Assembly (NCBI RefSeq): GCF_900113935.1
Contig: NZ_FORF01000007.1
Coordinates: 62,001-126,000 of the forward strand
Source: Aquamicrobium aerolatum DSM 21857
GTDB taxonomy: Bacteria > Pseudomonadota > Alphaproteobacteria > Rhizobiales > Rhizobiaceae
DNA length: 64,000 nucleotides
Direction: 5' to 3'
This document shows positions 8,077 to 19,084 of this stretch, one piece after another. Within the stretch, counting starts at the first letter, position 1. Every line of letters begins with the position of its first letter. The notes under the pieces were generated by a model, which saw only the letters and a program-made list of their open reading frames with translations, was not told the origin of the DNA and did not search any database. A program made the translations under genes and the position numbers.

Positions 8077-10676
8077 GCGATACCAACGACGACGACAAGA
8101 CGCTGAGCGTGAACACGAAGAAGACCCTGACGATGAAGCGTCCCGGCAGTGAGACGGGGACTGTGCGTCAGAACTTCTCGCACGGACGCACGAAAGCGGT
8201 CGTCGTGGAAACCAAGAAGCGCAAGTTTGCGATGCCTGGCGAGAAGCCCGAGGCCGCCGTCCAGCAGCCTGCTGTGACGTTGAAGCCGCGTGCCCCGCAG
8301 CCAGCTGCGCCTCAGGCTCCAGCACGTCCGACGCCGCCGCGTCCGGCGCCGCGGCCTGCTGCGCGCTCCGGAATGGTTCTGAACACCCTGTCGAACGAAG
8401 AGATGGAGGCACGCCGTCGCGCGTTGCAGGATTCTCAGCTTCGTGAGGTAGAAGAGCGCAAGCGCGCTGCTGAAGAGGCAAAGCGCCGCGCCGAGGAAGA
8501 TGCACGCCGCGAGAAGGAGCGCGAAGAATCCGCGCGCCGCCAAGCGGAAGAGGAGCAGCGTCTGCAGGCAGAGACGGAAGCGCGTCGCCGTGCCGAGGAA
8601 GAATCGCGCCGCCGTAACCCTGTCGTCGAGCCGGTGGTCAAGCCTGCGGTCGTTGAAGAGGAACAGGAAGAGCGCAAGCCACGAGGTGCTGGTGCTGCGG
8701 GTGCGCCTGCTGGCGCCGCTATCAAGCGTGGCCCGATCAAGCCTGAAGTTGCAACCCCCAAGCCGAAGGCGAAGGGTGAGGAAGAGCGCCGTCGCGGCAA
8801 GCTGACCCTCACGGCTGCGCTGTCCGGTGACGAGGCCCGTGGTCGTTCGCTGTCGTCGATGCGTCGTCGCCAGGAAAAGTTCAAACGTGCGATGCACAAC
8901 GAGCCGCGTGAGAAGATCGCGCGTGAAGTCGTGCTGCCCGAGACGATCACCATTCAGGAACTCGCCCAGCGTATGGCTGAGCGCGCCGTTGATCTGGTCA
9001 AGTTCTTCATGAAGCAGGGCCAGATGATGAAGCCGGGCGACGTGATCGATGCTGATACCGCCGAGTTGGTGGCGTCGGAATTCGGCCACACCGTCAAGCG
9101 GGTCTCCGAATCCGATGTTGAAGAAGGCATGTTCAACATCGAGGACAAGGCAGAAGATCTGAAGTCGCGTCCGCCGGTGGTGACCATCATGGGCCACGTC
9201 GACCACGGTAAGACTTCGCTGCTGGACGCGTTCCGCAACGCCAATGTGGCATCCGGTGAAGCCGGTGGCATCACCCAGCACATCGGTGCCTATCAGGTCG
9301 AGCAGAACGGTCAGAAGATCACCTTCCTCGACACGCCGGGTCACGCCGCCTTTACCGCGATGCGTGCCCGTGGTGCGCAGGCAACCGACGTCGCCATCCT
9401 CGTGGTGGCGGCTGACGACAGCGTGATGCCGCAGACGATCGAGTCCATCAGCCATGCAAAGGCTGCCGGTGTGCCGATCATCGTGGCGATCAACAAGATC
9501 GACAAGCCGACGGCTGATCCGACAAAGGTCCGCACCCAGCTTCTCCAGCACGACGTGTTCGTCGAGTCGCTTGGCGGTGAGATTCTGGACGTCGAAGTTT
9601 CGGCGACCAAGAAGCTCAACCTCGACAAGTTGCTCGAGGCGGTTCTGCTGCAGTCCGAGATTCTCGACCTCAAGTCGAACCCGGATCGCACCGCAGAAGG
9701 CGTCGTCATCGAAGCCAAGCTCGACAAGGGCCGCGGCCCGGTTGGTACGGTTCTCGTTCAGACCGGTACGCTCAAGGTCGGCGACATCATCGTTGCCGGC
9801 AGCGAGTGGGGCCGTGTGCGTGCGCTGGTCAACGACCGTGGCGAGCAGATCAAGGAAGCAACGCCGTCGACCCCGGTCGAGGTGCTGGGTCTCCAGGGTC
9901 CGCCACAGGCCGGCGATCGTTTCGCAGTGGTCGAGAACGAAGCCCGTGCTCGCGAAATCTCTGAGTACCGTCAGCGTCTTGCACGCGACAAGGCGGTTGC
10001 CCGTCAGGCTGGCCAGCGCGGTTCGCTGGAACAGATGATGTCGCAGCTCCAGACCAGCGGCCTCAAGCAGTTCCCCCTGGTTATCAAGGGCGACGTGCAG
10101 GGTTCTGTCGAAGCCATCGTGGCAGCGCTCGACAAGCTCGGAACCGACGAAGTTCAGGCGCGTATCGTACATGCTGGCGCAGGTGCCATCACGGAAAGCG
10201 ACGTCTCGCTCGCCGAGACTTCGGGTGCCGTGATCATCGGCTTCAACGTCCGTGCCAACAAGCAGGCGCGTGCGGCAGCTGACCACATCGGCATCGAGGT
10301 GCGCTACTACAACATCATCTACGATCTCATCGACGACATTAAGCAGGCCATGTCCGGTCTGTTGTCGCCAGAGCGTCGCGAGACGTTCGTCGGTAATGCC
10401 GAGATCCTTGAGGTGTTCAACATCACCAAGATCGGCAAGGTCGCGGGTTGCCGCGTCACCGAAGGCCGGATGGAGCGTGGTGCAGGCGTTCGTCTTATTC
10501 GCGACGACGTCGTCATTCACGAAGGCACGCTCAAGACCCTCAAGCGCTTCAAGGACGAAGTGTCCGAAGTGCCGGTCGGCCAGGAGTGCGGCATGGCGTT
10601 CACCAACTACGAAGATCTTCGTGCCGGCGACGTCATCGAGGCCTTCCGCGTCGAGATGATCACCCGCTCGCTCTAA
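8073..10676 (+). CDS. infB: Translation initiation factor IF-2
   Basis: The GTPase that places initiator tRNA on the 30S subunit and promotes subunit joining. 867 residues. A long low-complexity N-terminus (residues ~70-215) is rich in Pro/Ala and then in charged Glu/Arg coiled-coil repeats; IF-2 N-terminal domain II lies at ~285-360. The G domain begins with GHVDHGKT at 374-381, followed by DTPGHAAF and NKIDKP; domains II-IV complete the C-terminus. It overlaps ylxR by four bases and is separated from rbfA by a hairpin-containing spacer of 109 bases. Confidence 0.97.
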   Translation: MSDTNDDDKTLSVNTKKTLTMKRPGSETGTVRQNFSHGRTKAVVVETKKRKFAMPGEKPEAAVQQPAVTLKPRAPQPAAPQAPARPTPPRPAPRPAARSGMVLNTLSNEEMEARRRALQDSQLREVEERKRAAEEAKRRAEEDARREKEREESARRQAEEEQRLQAETEARRRAEEESRRRNPVVEPVVKPAVVEEEQEERKPRGAGAAGAPAGAAIKRGPIKPEVATPKPKAKGEEERRRGKLTLTAALSGDEARGRSLSSMRRRQEKFKRAMHNEPREKIAREVVLPETITIQELAQRMAERAVDLVKFFMKQGQMMKPGDVIDADTAELVASEFGHTVKRVSESDVEEGMFNIEDKAEDLKSRPPVVTIMGHVDHGKTSLLDAFRNANVASGEAGGITQHIGAYQVEQNGQKITFLDTPGHAAFTAMRARGAQATDVAILVVAADDSVMPQTIESISHAKAAGVPIIVAINKIDKPTADPTKVRTQLLQHDVFVESLGGEILDVEVSATKKLNLDKLLEAVLLQSEILDLKSNPDRTAEGVVIEAKLDKGRGPVGTVLVQTGTLKVGDIIVAGSEWGRVRALVNDRGEQIKEATPSTPVEVLGLQGPPQAGDRFAVVENEARAREISEYRQRLARDKAVARQAGQRGSLEQMMSQLQTSGLKQFPLVIKGDVQGSVEAIVAALDKLGTDEVQARIVHAGAGAITESDVSLAETSGAVIIGFNVRANKQARAAADHIGIEVRYYNIIYDLIDDIKQAMSGLLSPERRETFVGNAEILEVFNITKIGKVAGCRVTEGRMERGAGVRLIRDDVVIHEGTLKTLKRFKDEVSEVPVGQECGMAFTNYEDLRAGDVIEAFRVEMITRSL

Positions 10677-10703
10677 GAGCGGGATCGAAGCAAGTCATCA
10701 CTG

Positions 10704-10726
10704 GGCGGTGGGTTAAACCCGCCGCC
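10704..10726 (+). other. Strong hairpin in the infB-rbfA spacer
   Basis: GGCGGTGGGT (10704-10713) pairs with ACCCGCCGCC (10717-10726), ten pairs with one G-U and a three-base loop. No T-run follows, so it looks more like an RNA processing or 3' stabilising element, or a partial terminator, than a full stop between infB and rbfA. Confidence 0.4.
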
Positions 10727-10785
10727 GGTTTGCGCTTTGAATCGGCGTCGGTCCTATCCCGGCTGCCGCGAGCAAGGAATTTGTC

Positions 10786-11193
10786 ATGTCCCGCAATGCC
10801 AGTTCAGGTCCTTCGCAACGTCAGCTTCGCGTCGGCGAACAGGTGCGTCACGCACTTTCCGAGGTGCTGCAGCGCGGCGAAGTGCAAGACGAGGTGATCG
10901 AAAACGCCGTGATCTCGATCACGGAGGTGCGCATGTCTCCAGACCTGAAGATCGCCACCGCCTATGTCTCGCTTCTGGGGACCGATGATGGTCAGGCGGT
11001 GATCAAGGCATTGGCCAGGAACGCAAAGTTCATTCGCGGCCGAGCCTCAGGCGCACTGCGTCAGATGAAATACATGCCGGAGTACCGTTTCCGGCTCGAT
11101 ACCAGCTACGACAACATGGCCAGGATCGACCAGCTGCTGCGCTCGCCGGAAGTCGCGCGCGATCTGGGCGACGACGACAAAGAAGAGAATTGA
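10786..11193 (+). CDS. rbfA: 30S ribosome-binding factor RbfA
   Basis: A 135-residue KH-type protein that binds immature 30S subunits and helps 16S rRNA 5'-end maturation. [19 protein letters not shown] at the front and [18 protein letters not shown] in the core are family signatures; the tail is acidic. It lies in the conserved infB-rbfA-truB order and its TGA overlaps the truB ATG (TGATG), indicating coupled translation. Confidence 0.96.
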   Translation: MSRNASSGPSQRQLRVGEQVRHALSEVLQRGEVQDEVIENAVISITEVRMSPDLKIATAYVSLLGTDDGQAVIKALARNAKFIRGRASGALRQMKYMPEYRFRLDTSYDNMARIDQLLRSPEVARDLGDDDKEEN

Positions 11194-12182
11194 TGTCGCG
11201 ACATCGCAAGAAGAAGGGCCGGCCCGTCTCCGGCTGGATCGTGCTCGACAAGCCGCACGGCATGGGTTCCACCGATGCAGTGTCGAAGATCAAGTGGCTG
11301 TATGGCGCCGAGAAGGCTGGCCACGCCGGAACGCTTGATCCCCTCGCCTCCGGAATGCTGCCGATTGCCTTGGGCGAGGCAACCAAGACCGTTCCCTATG
11401 TGCAGGACGGCGCGAAGATCTATCGTTTCACGGTGACCTGGGGCCAGGAGCGTACCACCGACGATCTTGAAGGCGAGGTCACCAAAACCTCTGACCTGCG
11501 TCCCGACGAGGCGTCCATCCGCGCACTGCTGCCCAACTATACCGGGCTCATCATGCAGACGCCGCCACAGTTCTCGGCGATCAAGATTGCTGGCGAGCGT
11601 GCCTATGATCTGGCGCGCGGCGGTGAAGCTGTTGAAATTCCGGCCCGTGAGGTCGAGATTGGCCGTTTCGATCTGCTCGAGATGCCCGATGCGAACACGA
11701 CTGTGTTCGAGATCGAATGCGGCAAAGGCACCTATGTGCGCTCGCTGGCGCGCGACCTCGGACGTGATCTGGGTTGCTACGGCCACATTTCATTCCTGCG
11801 CCGCACGGAAGTCTATCCGTTCACGGCCGACGATCTGGTCACTCTCCCCGAGATCGAAGAAGCGATGGCGAGCGTGCCCATGATTGCTCCCGAGCCGCGC
11901 GAAGGCGACGAGCGTCCGCGCTCACCGCGCCCTGGTCCCGAGCAGTGGAAAGCAATGGATACGCTGGTACTCGACACCGGTGCCGCGCTCGACAGTCTTC
12001 CGCAGGTGATCGTCAACGACGATTCCGCCAGCCGGTTGCGGCTTGGAAATCCGGTGATCGTGCGTGGTCGCGACGCACCTGCCGAAGCCGAGGAGGCCTG
12101 TGCCTTCGCACGTGGTCAGCTGGTTGCGATCGGTGCGATTGAGGCTGGTATGTTCAAGCCGAAGCGGGTGTTTGCCGGCTAA
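11193..12182 (+). CDS. truB: tRNA pseudouridine(55) synthase TruB
   Basis: Makes pseudouridine 55 in the T-loop of tRNAs. 329 residues from the ATG at 11193; a TTG one codon earlier is in frame. The catalytic aspartate lies in [20 protein letters not shown] near residue 50. The middle has [12 protein letters not shown], and the C-terminus carries the PUA-like RNA-binding part. The stop codon TAA (12180-12182) is shared with the first bases of a RIME-like repeat, so the repeat begins exactly at the end of the gene. Confidence 0.96.
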   Translation: MSRHRKKKGRPVSGWIVLDKPHGMGSTDAVSKIKWLYGAEKAGHAGTLDPLASGMLPIALGEATKTVPYVQDGAKIYRFTVTWGQERTTDDLEGEVTKTSDLRPDEASIRALLPNYTGLIMQTPPQFSAIKIAGERAYDLARGGEAVEIPAREVEIGRFDLLEMPDANTTVFEIECGKGTYVRSLARDLGRDLGCYGHISFLRRTEVYPFTADDLVTLPEIEEAMASVPMIAPEPREGDERPRSPRPGPEQWKAMDTLVLDTGAALDSLPQVIVNDDSASRLRLGNPVIVRGRDAPAEAEEACAFARGQLVAIGAIEAGMFKPKRVFAG

Positions 12183-12286
12183 AGCATGTCGCTCGAAATT
12201 GGGAACCGGTTTCGGGATCAAGACATGCGTAATAACAAGAACCTAAAGCGCAAGGAGCGGATCTGAAAGATCGCGACGCGCTTTAG
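12180..12286. repeat. RIME-like intergenic palindromic repeat, copy 1
   Basis: A 107 bp element whose second copy is at 46760-46866, the same length and about 91% identical (97 of 107 positions by hand alignment). It holds two palindromes. The first pairs GCATGTC with GACATGC, with CGAAA/TTTCG inside. The second pairs CTAAAGCG with CGCTTTAG, with GATC repeats inside. Two adjacent large palindromes in an element of about 108 bp fit the rhizobial intergenic mosaic elements (RIME). It starts at the truB stop codon and would form a structured 3' end on the truB transcript. Confidence 0.8.
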
Positions 12287-12486
12287 GATATGGGCTGGAG
12301 TGGCAGGGAAACGACGCTCTCCAGCGCCCAAGTCATTGTTTCGACGCAATTTCCCCCGCACAGCTGGTGTGGGCGATCCGGACCTTATGGTCGCGGATGC
12401 ATCGGTGCGATCGGTATGCTTGCGAAAGTGAGGTATTTTCCTTACGTCATCTGGCAGGCATAGTTGGTCGCGAACGAGGGGACACC

Positions 12487-14217
12487 GTGCCGAAGAGAAA
12501 GAGAGCGTCAACTGAGGCTGTGGCGACGGCTTCTGCGCCAATGTCGTCGACGCGTTCCGCGCGCCGCGTCGGTCGCATCTCGATTGTCTCAGTTCTCATC
12601 TTGCTGATGGCCGCAATCGTCGTGCCTGGCATGTTCTTCTCGCTTGTTCTGCTGCAAAGGAACAATCAGGCCCAGCAGACGATGCTGTCGTCGCTGGCAG
12701 AGGTCACCGCCAGCTCCATTACTGAAAGCGTGGACCGTCAGTTGACGGGCATGTTGACGACCCTTCGTGTCCTGGCGACATCACATCACCTCCACTACGA
12801 CAGCTTTGAGGATTATTATCTAAGGGTCGGAGACGCACTGGCCGGCAGTGGTGCCTATCTCATCGTGACCGATGCGAACTTCCGGCAGCTTATGAATACC
12901 CGCATGCCCTACGGCACTGCGCTTGGACCCATCAATGATCTGGAGACCGCCCGGCAGGTCATGACGACTGGCAGGCCCGGCGTTTCGAAGGCGTTTTTCG
13001 GCCGGACGGCGGGAAAATGGGTGTTCAATGTCCTGCTGCCAATTCCCAATCCGCGCGGCCTCGCGCGCCTTCTCATCCTTACGCATGACGCTGAGCATCT
13101 GGCGCCGGTTCTGGCGAGAAGCAGCCTTCGTGGTGGATGGAACGCGGTCGTCACCGATTCTGACGGCGTGGTTCTGTCTTCGTCGGTTTCGGCCGATGAC
13201 ATCGGAAAGCCGTTCTTTCTGAGCCAGGCCTCGACACCGTCACCGGGTGTCCAGAGTCAGAAAATCAATGTTGGTGGCATCGCCTATGAGTTGATCCAGA
13301 CCGCTTCCGCCGTCAGTGGCTGGCGGATTTTCGTCTGGGCGCCGTCCGCAACGTTACAGGCTCCGCTCGCCCATTCGCTGCGCATGCTGGCGCTTGGAGG
13401 CATCGCACTGGTTGCTATCGGCATTCTCCTGGCGTGGCTGTTGGGCCGACAGATCGCGTCGCCGATCCGCCGTCTGGCACGCGATGCGCGCAGTCTGGGT
13501 GCCGGCGAGAAGGTTGAGCCGGTGGATTATCTGGTGACCGAAATCGCCACCGTGTCGCAGGCGCTCGCCCATGCTTCGACTGACAGGCTTGCGGCGGAAA
13601 ACGAGATCCGCTTCCTCATGCGCGAGGTGGCCCACCGCTCCAAGAACCAGCTGACTGTCGTCTCATCCATCGCAAAGCAGACGGCGCGACACGCCCGGAC
13701 CCTTCCGGGATTCCAAGACAGTTTTCTCAAGCGTATTCACGGACTCGCTCGCTCAACCGATCTGCTGATCGCTGGCGGTGTGGCTGGCATTGAGCTGCGT
13801 GAACTCGTTGATGCGCAGCTGGAGCCGTTCCGTCCCGCGGATGGTGATCGGGTCGAGGTCAAGGGCGATTCCGTGCGCCTGTCTCATCAGGCCGCTCAGA
13901 CAATCGGTCTGGCCTTGCACGAGCTGGCAACCAATGCGGCAAAGTATGGCGCGTTCTCGATGCCAGAAGGCAAACTCGCCATCAGCTGGAAAACATCCGG
14001 CACACACCTCGAAATGGTATGGCGCGAATTTGTACCGAAGATGCGCCGACGTAGTCGGACCACCGGTTTCGGCACAGAGGTGATAGAGCGGATGCTAGGC
14101 GGTGCACTTTCCGCTGCCATCGAGCGTATTTTTCATCGCAACGGTCTTGAGTGCCGCTTCTCCATTCCGATGGATCGCTTGCTGCCGGACCGTGAGCCCC
14201 GCGCCGCCGAGGTCTGA
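12487..14217 (+). CDS. Membrane sensor histidine kinase, HWE/HisKA_2 family
   Basis: A 576-residue inner-membrane kinase from the GTG at 12487, preceded by GAGGGG; an upstream open stretch to 12367 lacks similarity. Two membrane segments (~33-56 and ~300-320) flank an extracytoplasmic Cache-like sensing region, then a HAMP linker (~318-370). The phosphoacceptor is His383 in REVAHRSKNQLTVV, followed by the ATP-binding part (ALHELATNAAKYGAFS) and a W-x-E motif (VWREF) characteristic of HWE kinases. No response regulator lies beside it, so it is an orphan; its ligand is unknown. The 200 bases between the upstream repeat and this gene show nothing else clear. Confidence 0.88.
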   Translation: MPKRKRASTEAVATASAPMSSTRSARRVGRISIVSVLILLMAAIVVPGMFFSLVLLQRNNQAQQTMLSSLAEVTASSITESVDRQLTGMLTTLRVLATSHHLHYDSFEDYYLRVGDALAGSGAYLIVTDANFRQLMNTRMPYGTALGPINDLETARQVMTTGRPGVSKAFFGRTAGKWVFNVLLPIPNPRGLARLLILTHDAEHLAPVLARSSLRGGWNAVVTDSDGVVLSSSVSADDIGKPFFLSQASTPSPGVQSQKINVGGIAYELIQTASAVSGWRIFVWAPSATLQAPLAHSLRMLALGGIALVAIGILLAWLLGRQIASPIRRLARDARSLGAGEKVEPVDYLVTEIATVSQALAHASTDRLAAENEIRFLMREVAHRSKNQLTVVSSIAKQTARHARTLPGFQDSFLKRIHGLARSTDLLIAGGVAGIELRELVDAQLEPFRPADGDRVEVKGDSVRLSHQAAQTIGLALHELATNAAKYGAFSMPEGKLAISWKTSGTHLEMVWREFVPKMRRRSRTTGFGTEVIERMLGGALSAAIERIFHRNGLECRFSIPMDRLLPDREPRAAEV

Positions 14218-14362
14218 TCCTTCGATTTCACTGGCAATGTGGGTCGTTTTGCCCTATATGCCGCCCCACATACGCTGACGAGGCGCATGTTTAACGGCCC
14301 CTGCTGGACGACATCCTGGCTGAGGGCGACCTGTTTCCACTCACATACAAAGGAAAAACGCG

Positions 14363-14632
14363 ATGTCGATTACCGCACAGCGTAAATCGGAACTGTTGGC
14401 AGAATTCGCAACCACCAAGGGCGACACCGGCTCGCCGGAAGTTCAGGTTGCAATCCTCTCGGAACGTATCCGCAATCTGACCGAGCACTTCAAGGGCCAC
14501 AAGAAGGACAACCACTCCCGTCGTGGTCTTCTCGCTCTCGTCTCCCAGCGCCGCAGCCTGCTTGATTATCTCAAGCGCAAGGATGAAGCGCGCTACCAGA
14601 CGCTGATCGAAAAGCTCGGCCTGCGCCGCTAA
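14363..14632 (+). CDS. rpsO: 30S ribosomal protein S15
   Basis: The 89-residue primary binder of the 16S rRNA central domain. It shows the whole conserved protein: [16 protein letters not shown], then [20 protein letters not shown], and a [12 protein letters not shown] end. AAAGGA precedes the ATG. It is followed by an intrinsic terminator and then pnp, the conserved rpsO-pnp order. Confidence 0.98.
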   Translation: MSITAQRKSELLAEFATTKGDTGSPEVQVAILSERIRNLTEHFKGHKKDNHSRRGLLALVSQRRSLLDYLKRKDEARYQTLIEKLGLRR

Positions 14633-14639
14633 GCAATCT

Positions 14640-14673
14640 GACCGGCGGGCGTAGCGTTCGCCGGTCATTTCTT
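14640..14673 (+). terminator. rpsO terminator
   Basis: GACCGGCG (14640-14647) pairs with CGCCGGTC (14659-14666), an eight-pair perfect stem followed by ATTTCTT. It lies just after the rpsO stop. Read-through into pnp is likely, as in other bacteria. Confidence 0.65.
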
Positions 14674-14949
14674 CCTATCGGGGTGAACATTTCTCACCCC
14701 TTCCAGGCTCCGCCTTGATAAGGCAAGGCACGGAGCCGCCCCTGGACAGGGTCATGGGGCAGGATTGCAGGGCGCTTTCGGCGGTTGTCCGTCGCCCGCG
14801 CATCATGATCGAAGCGTGTTCGGGTTTCGGCTCTTGATGCACCATTGAAGCGTCCCGTTGTCTTGCCCGTGGCTCGTTCCAAACGAAGCCAGGAGATGGC
14901 CGCGCAGCCCGTTGGCAGCCGACCATGTCTCCGCATTGAAGGACAGAAT
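14674..14949 (+). promoter_or_regulatory. pnp leader region with extended stem-loop
   Basis: The spacer before pnp holds no credible gene. At 14703-14744 an extended hairpin can form: CCAG with CTGG outside, GGCTCCG (14706-14712) with CGGAGCC (14731-14737) in the middle, and GCCTT with AAGGC at the top. In E. coli a comparable double-stranded leader is cut by RNase III and mediates pnp autoregulation; the same role here is inferred from position only. I see no confident promoter in the rest of the stretch. Confidence 0.4.
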
Positions 14950-17100
<2,151 letters not shown>

Positions 17101-17123
17101 TTTTCCTGACTGCTTGAACCGGG

Positions 17124-17159
17124 ACGGGCGCGGCCGCAAGGCCTGCGCCCGTTTCCTTT
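17124..17159 (+). terminator. pnp terminator
   Basis: ACGGGCGC (17124-17131) pairs with GCGCCCGT (17145-17152), with GGCC/GGCC pairing possible inside; TTTCCTTT follows. It lies 23 bases after the pnp stop and ends before the methyltransferase gene. Confidence 0.65.
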
Positions 17160-17177
17160 GCAAGGATAGTATCGACG

Positions 17178-18206
17178 ATGAACGATGGATCGCTGAAGAC
17201 GCTTTTTCATCCCTTTGAGGCCGGATTGCTCGACAGCCCCGGCCTGAATGAACACGTCTTGTTCATCAACGCCCAGCCGGACTTTCGGCTTCCGGAGGGG
17301 TTTCCTTCCACAATCACTCTGCAGCAGGATTTCCGGCCGACGTTCCGCGCACTGGAAGCCACGCCGCACACAGTCCGCCCTCAGCCGGACGGCGAGGGCT
17401 ATGGGTTGGTTCTGGTGCTTGCCGGGCGTCATCGCGGCCAGAATGAACTCTGGATCGCCGAGGCGCTGAAACGCGCCCGCATCGGGGCGCGCATCGTCGT
17501 GGCAGGCGGCAAGACCGATGGTGCCGCAAGCCTGCGCAAGCGCATGGCGTCCCTTTATCCCGTCGATGATCACGCTTCCAAGAACCATGGTGTCGTTTTC
17601 TGGTTGACGAAAACGGATGGCGACGCGCCAGCCCACGCAATCGAGGCACTCGAAAGCGCCAACCCGCCGCTCATTCTCGACGGCGGTTATCTCACGGTGC
17701 CGGGCGTGTTCTCGCAGGAGCACGCGGATGCGGGGTCGACGCTTCTCGTCGCGAACCTGCCATCCAGCCTGAAGGGCCGTGTTGCCGATTTCGGCGCCGG
17801 ATGGGGATATCTGTCAGTTTCGCTTGCGGGGCTGTCGTCGGAGATCGCGGCCATCGACCTGTTCGAGGCGAGCTTTACCGCCTGCATCGCGGCCAAGGCC
17901 AATATGAGCAATCTGGCAGCGAATATCGACTGCCGTGTGCATTGGTACGATTTGCTCAAGGAGCCGGTGGAGCGTCGCTTCGATGCGATCATCATGAACC
18001 CGCCATTCCATCAGGGCAGGGCAGCGGAGCCATCCATCGGCGAAGGCATGATCCGCGCGGCGTCTGCGGCCCTCAAGCCGGGCGGCAAGCTGTTCATGGT
18101 GGCCAACCGGTCGCTGCAATATGAGCCGCTGCTGCAGGCTGGCTTCGCCCGTTCGGGCGAGACCGTCAGAGACGAGCGCTTCAAGGTCCTCTGGGCGGTA
18201 CGCTGA
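17178..18206 (+). CDS. RsmC-type 16S rRNA guanine-N2 methyltransferase
   Basis: A 342-residue class I SAM-dependent methyltransferase. The N-terminal half (~1-165) is a degenerate methyltransferase-like domain, as in RsmC/RlmG. The C-terminal half has the SAM-binding VADFGAGWGYLSVSLAGLS and the catalytic NPPF tetrapeptide in IIMNPPFHQGRAAEP, expected for N2-guanine or N6-adenine methylation. RsmC modifies G1207 of 16S rRNA; that target is inferred from family resemblance. It follows pnp and converges on fabI with a shared terminator. Confidence 0.82.
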   Translation: MNDGSLKTLFHPFEAGLLDSPGLNEHVLFINAQPDFRLPEGFPSTITLQQDFRPTFRALEATPHTVRPQPDGEGYGLVLVLAGRHRGQNELWIAEALKRARIGARIVVAGGKTDGAASLRKRMASLYPVDDHASKNHGVVFWLTKTDGDAPAHAIEALESANPPLILDGGYLTVPGVFSQEHADAGSTLLVANLPSSLKGRVADFGAGWGYLSVSLAGLSSEIAAIDLFEASFTACIAAKANMSNLAANIDCRVHWYDLLKEPVERRFDAIIMNPPFHQGRAAEPSIGEGMIRAASAALKPGGKLFMVANRSLQYEPLLQAGFARSGETVRDERFKVLWAVR

Positions 18207-18210
18207 AAAC

Positions 18211-18250
18211 AAAAAAAGCCGGGAGATCACATTGATTTCCCGGCTCTTTA
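18211..18250. terminator. Bidirectional terminator between the methyltransferase and fabI
   Basis: AGCCGGGA (18217-18224) pairs with TCCCGGCT (18238-18245). A-run 18211-18217 on the left and CTTTAATT on the right give a T-rich tail in both directions, serving the two converging genes. Confidence 0.75.
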
Positions 18251-18262
18251 ATTATTGCTCGA

Positions 18263-19069
18263 TCAGTCCTGATCTGTGCGCTTCAACTCTTCCAGCGTCG
18301 GCATCGAAACGACGTGATAGCCCGAATCGACATAGTGGATTTCACCGGTCACCGCCGACGACAGGTCTGACAGCAGGTAGAGCGCGGAGCGGCCAACTTC
18401 ATCCGGGCCGATGGCGCGACGCAGCGGCGAATTGCGCTGCTGGTAGGTGTACATCAGCCGCGCATCGGCGATTCCTGCGCCTGCAAGGGTGCGCACCGGG
18501 CCAGCCGACAGGCCGTTGACGCGGATGCCGCGTGGGCCATAGTCGTTGGCAAGATAGCGCACGCTGGCTTCCAGTCCGGCCTTGGCAACGCCCATGACGT
18601 TGTAGTTCGGCATCACCCGCACCGAACCCGCATAGGTCAGCGTCAGCATCGAGCCGCCGTCGTTCATCATGCCGGCCGCATGGCGGGCAACTTCGGTGAA
18701 CGAGTAGCAGGAGATCACCATCGTGCGCACGAAATTGTCGCGCGTGGTGTCGGCATAAAGACCCTTCAGCTCGTTCTTGTCGGAGAAGCCGATCGCGTGG
18801 ACGATGAAGTCCAGCGATCCCCACTCGGCCTTCAACGTATCGAACACCGAGGCAACCGAGGCGCTGTCTTCGACATCGCAGGGCAGCACCAGCTTGGTGC
18901 CAATCTTTTCGGCCAGCGGCTTCACGCGGCGGCCAAACGCATCACCCTGATAGGTGAATGCCAGTTCCGCGCCGTGCTTTGCCAGTTCCTGCGCGATTGC
19001 CCAGGCGATCGAGTGGTCGTTGGCAACGCCCATGATCAGGCCGCGTTTGCCCTTCATCAATCCGTCCAT
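18263..19069 (-). CDS. fabI: Enoyl-ACP reductase (NADH), FabI
   Basis: Performs the last reduction of each fatty acid elongation cycle. 268 residues of the short-chain dehydrogenase fold. N-terminal GLIMGVANDHSIAWAIAQ binds NADH, and the catalytic pair is Tyr156 and Lys163 in YNVMGVAK, the Y-x6-K spacing that marks FabI rather than ordinary SDR enzymes (Y-x3-K). The class is the target of triclosan and diazaborines. Last gene of the minus-strand run fabA-fabB-fabI, 15 bases after fabB. A start four codons later (MKGKRG) is possible, but GGGGG before 19069 favours the longer form. Confidence 0.95.
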   Translation of the reverse strand: MDGLMKGKRGLIMGVANDHSIAWAIAQELAKHGAELAFTYQGDAFGRRVKPLAEKIGTKLVLPCDVEDSASVASVFDTLKAEWGSLDFIVHAIGFSDKNELKGLYADTTRDNFVRTMVISCYSFTEVARHAAGMMNDGGSMLTLTYAGSVRVMPNYNVMGVAKAGLEASVRYLANDYGPRGIRVNGLSAGPVRTLAGAGIADARLMYTYQQRNSPLRRAIGPDEVGRSALYLLSDLSSAVTGEIHYVDSGYHVVSMPTLEELKRTDQD

Positions 19070-19084
19070 CTGTAGTGCCCCCGA

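Noticed and set aside
8390-8640. Repetitive Glu/Arg/Ala-rich sequence as a tandem repeat element
   Set aside because: It is the normal low-complexity coiled-coil N-terminus of IF-2.
5698-10520. Very long open frames on the minus strand opposite nusA, ylxR and infB (over 800 codons each)
   Set aside because: They are antisense mirrors produced by strong G/C third-position bias; their products are low-complexity, match no family, and the plus-strand genes have every expected domain.
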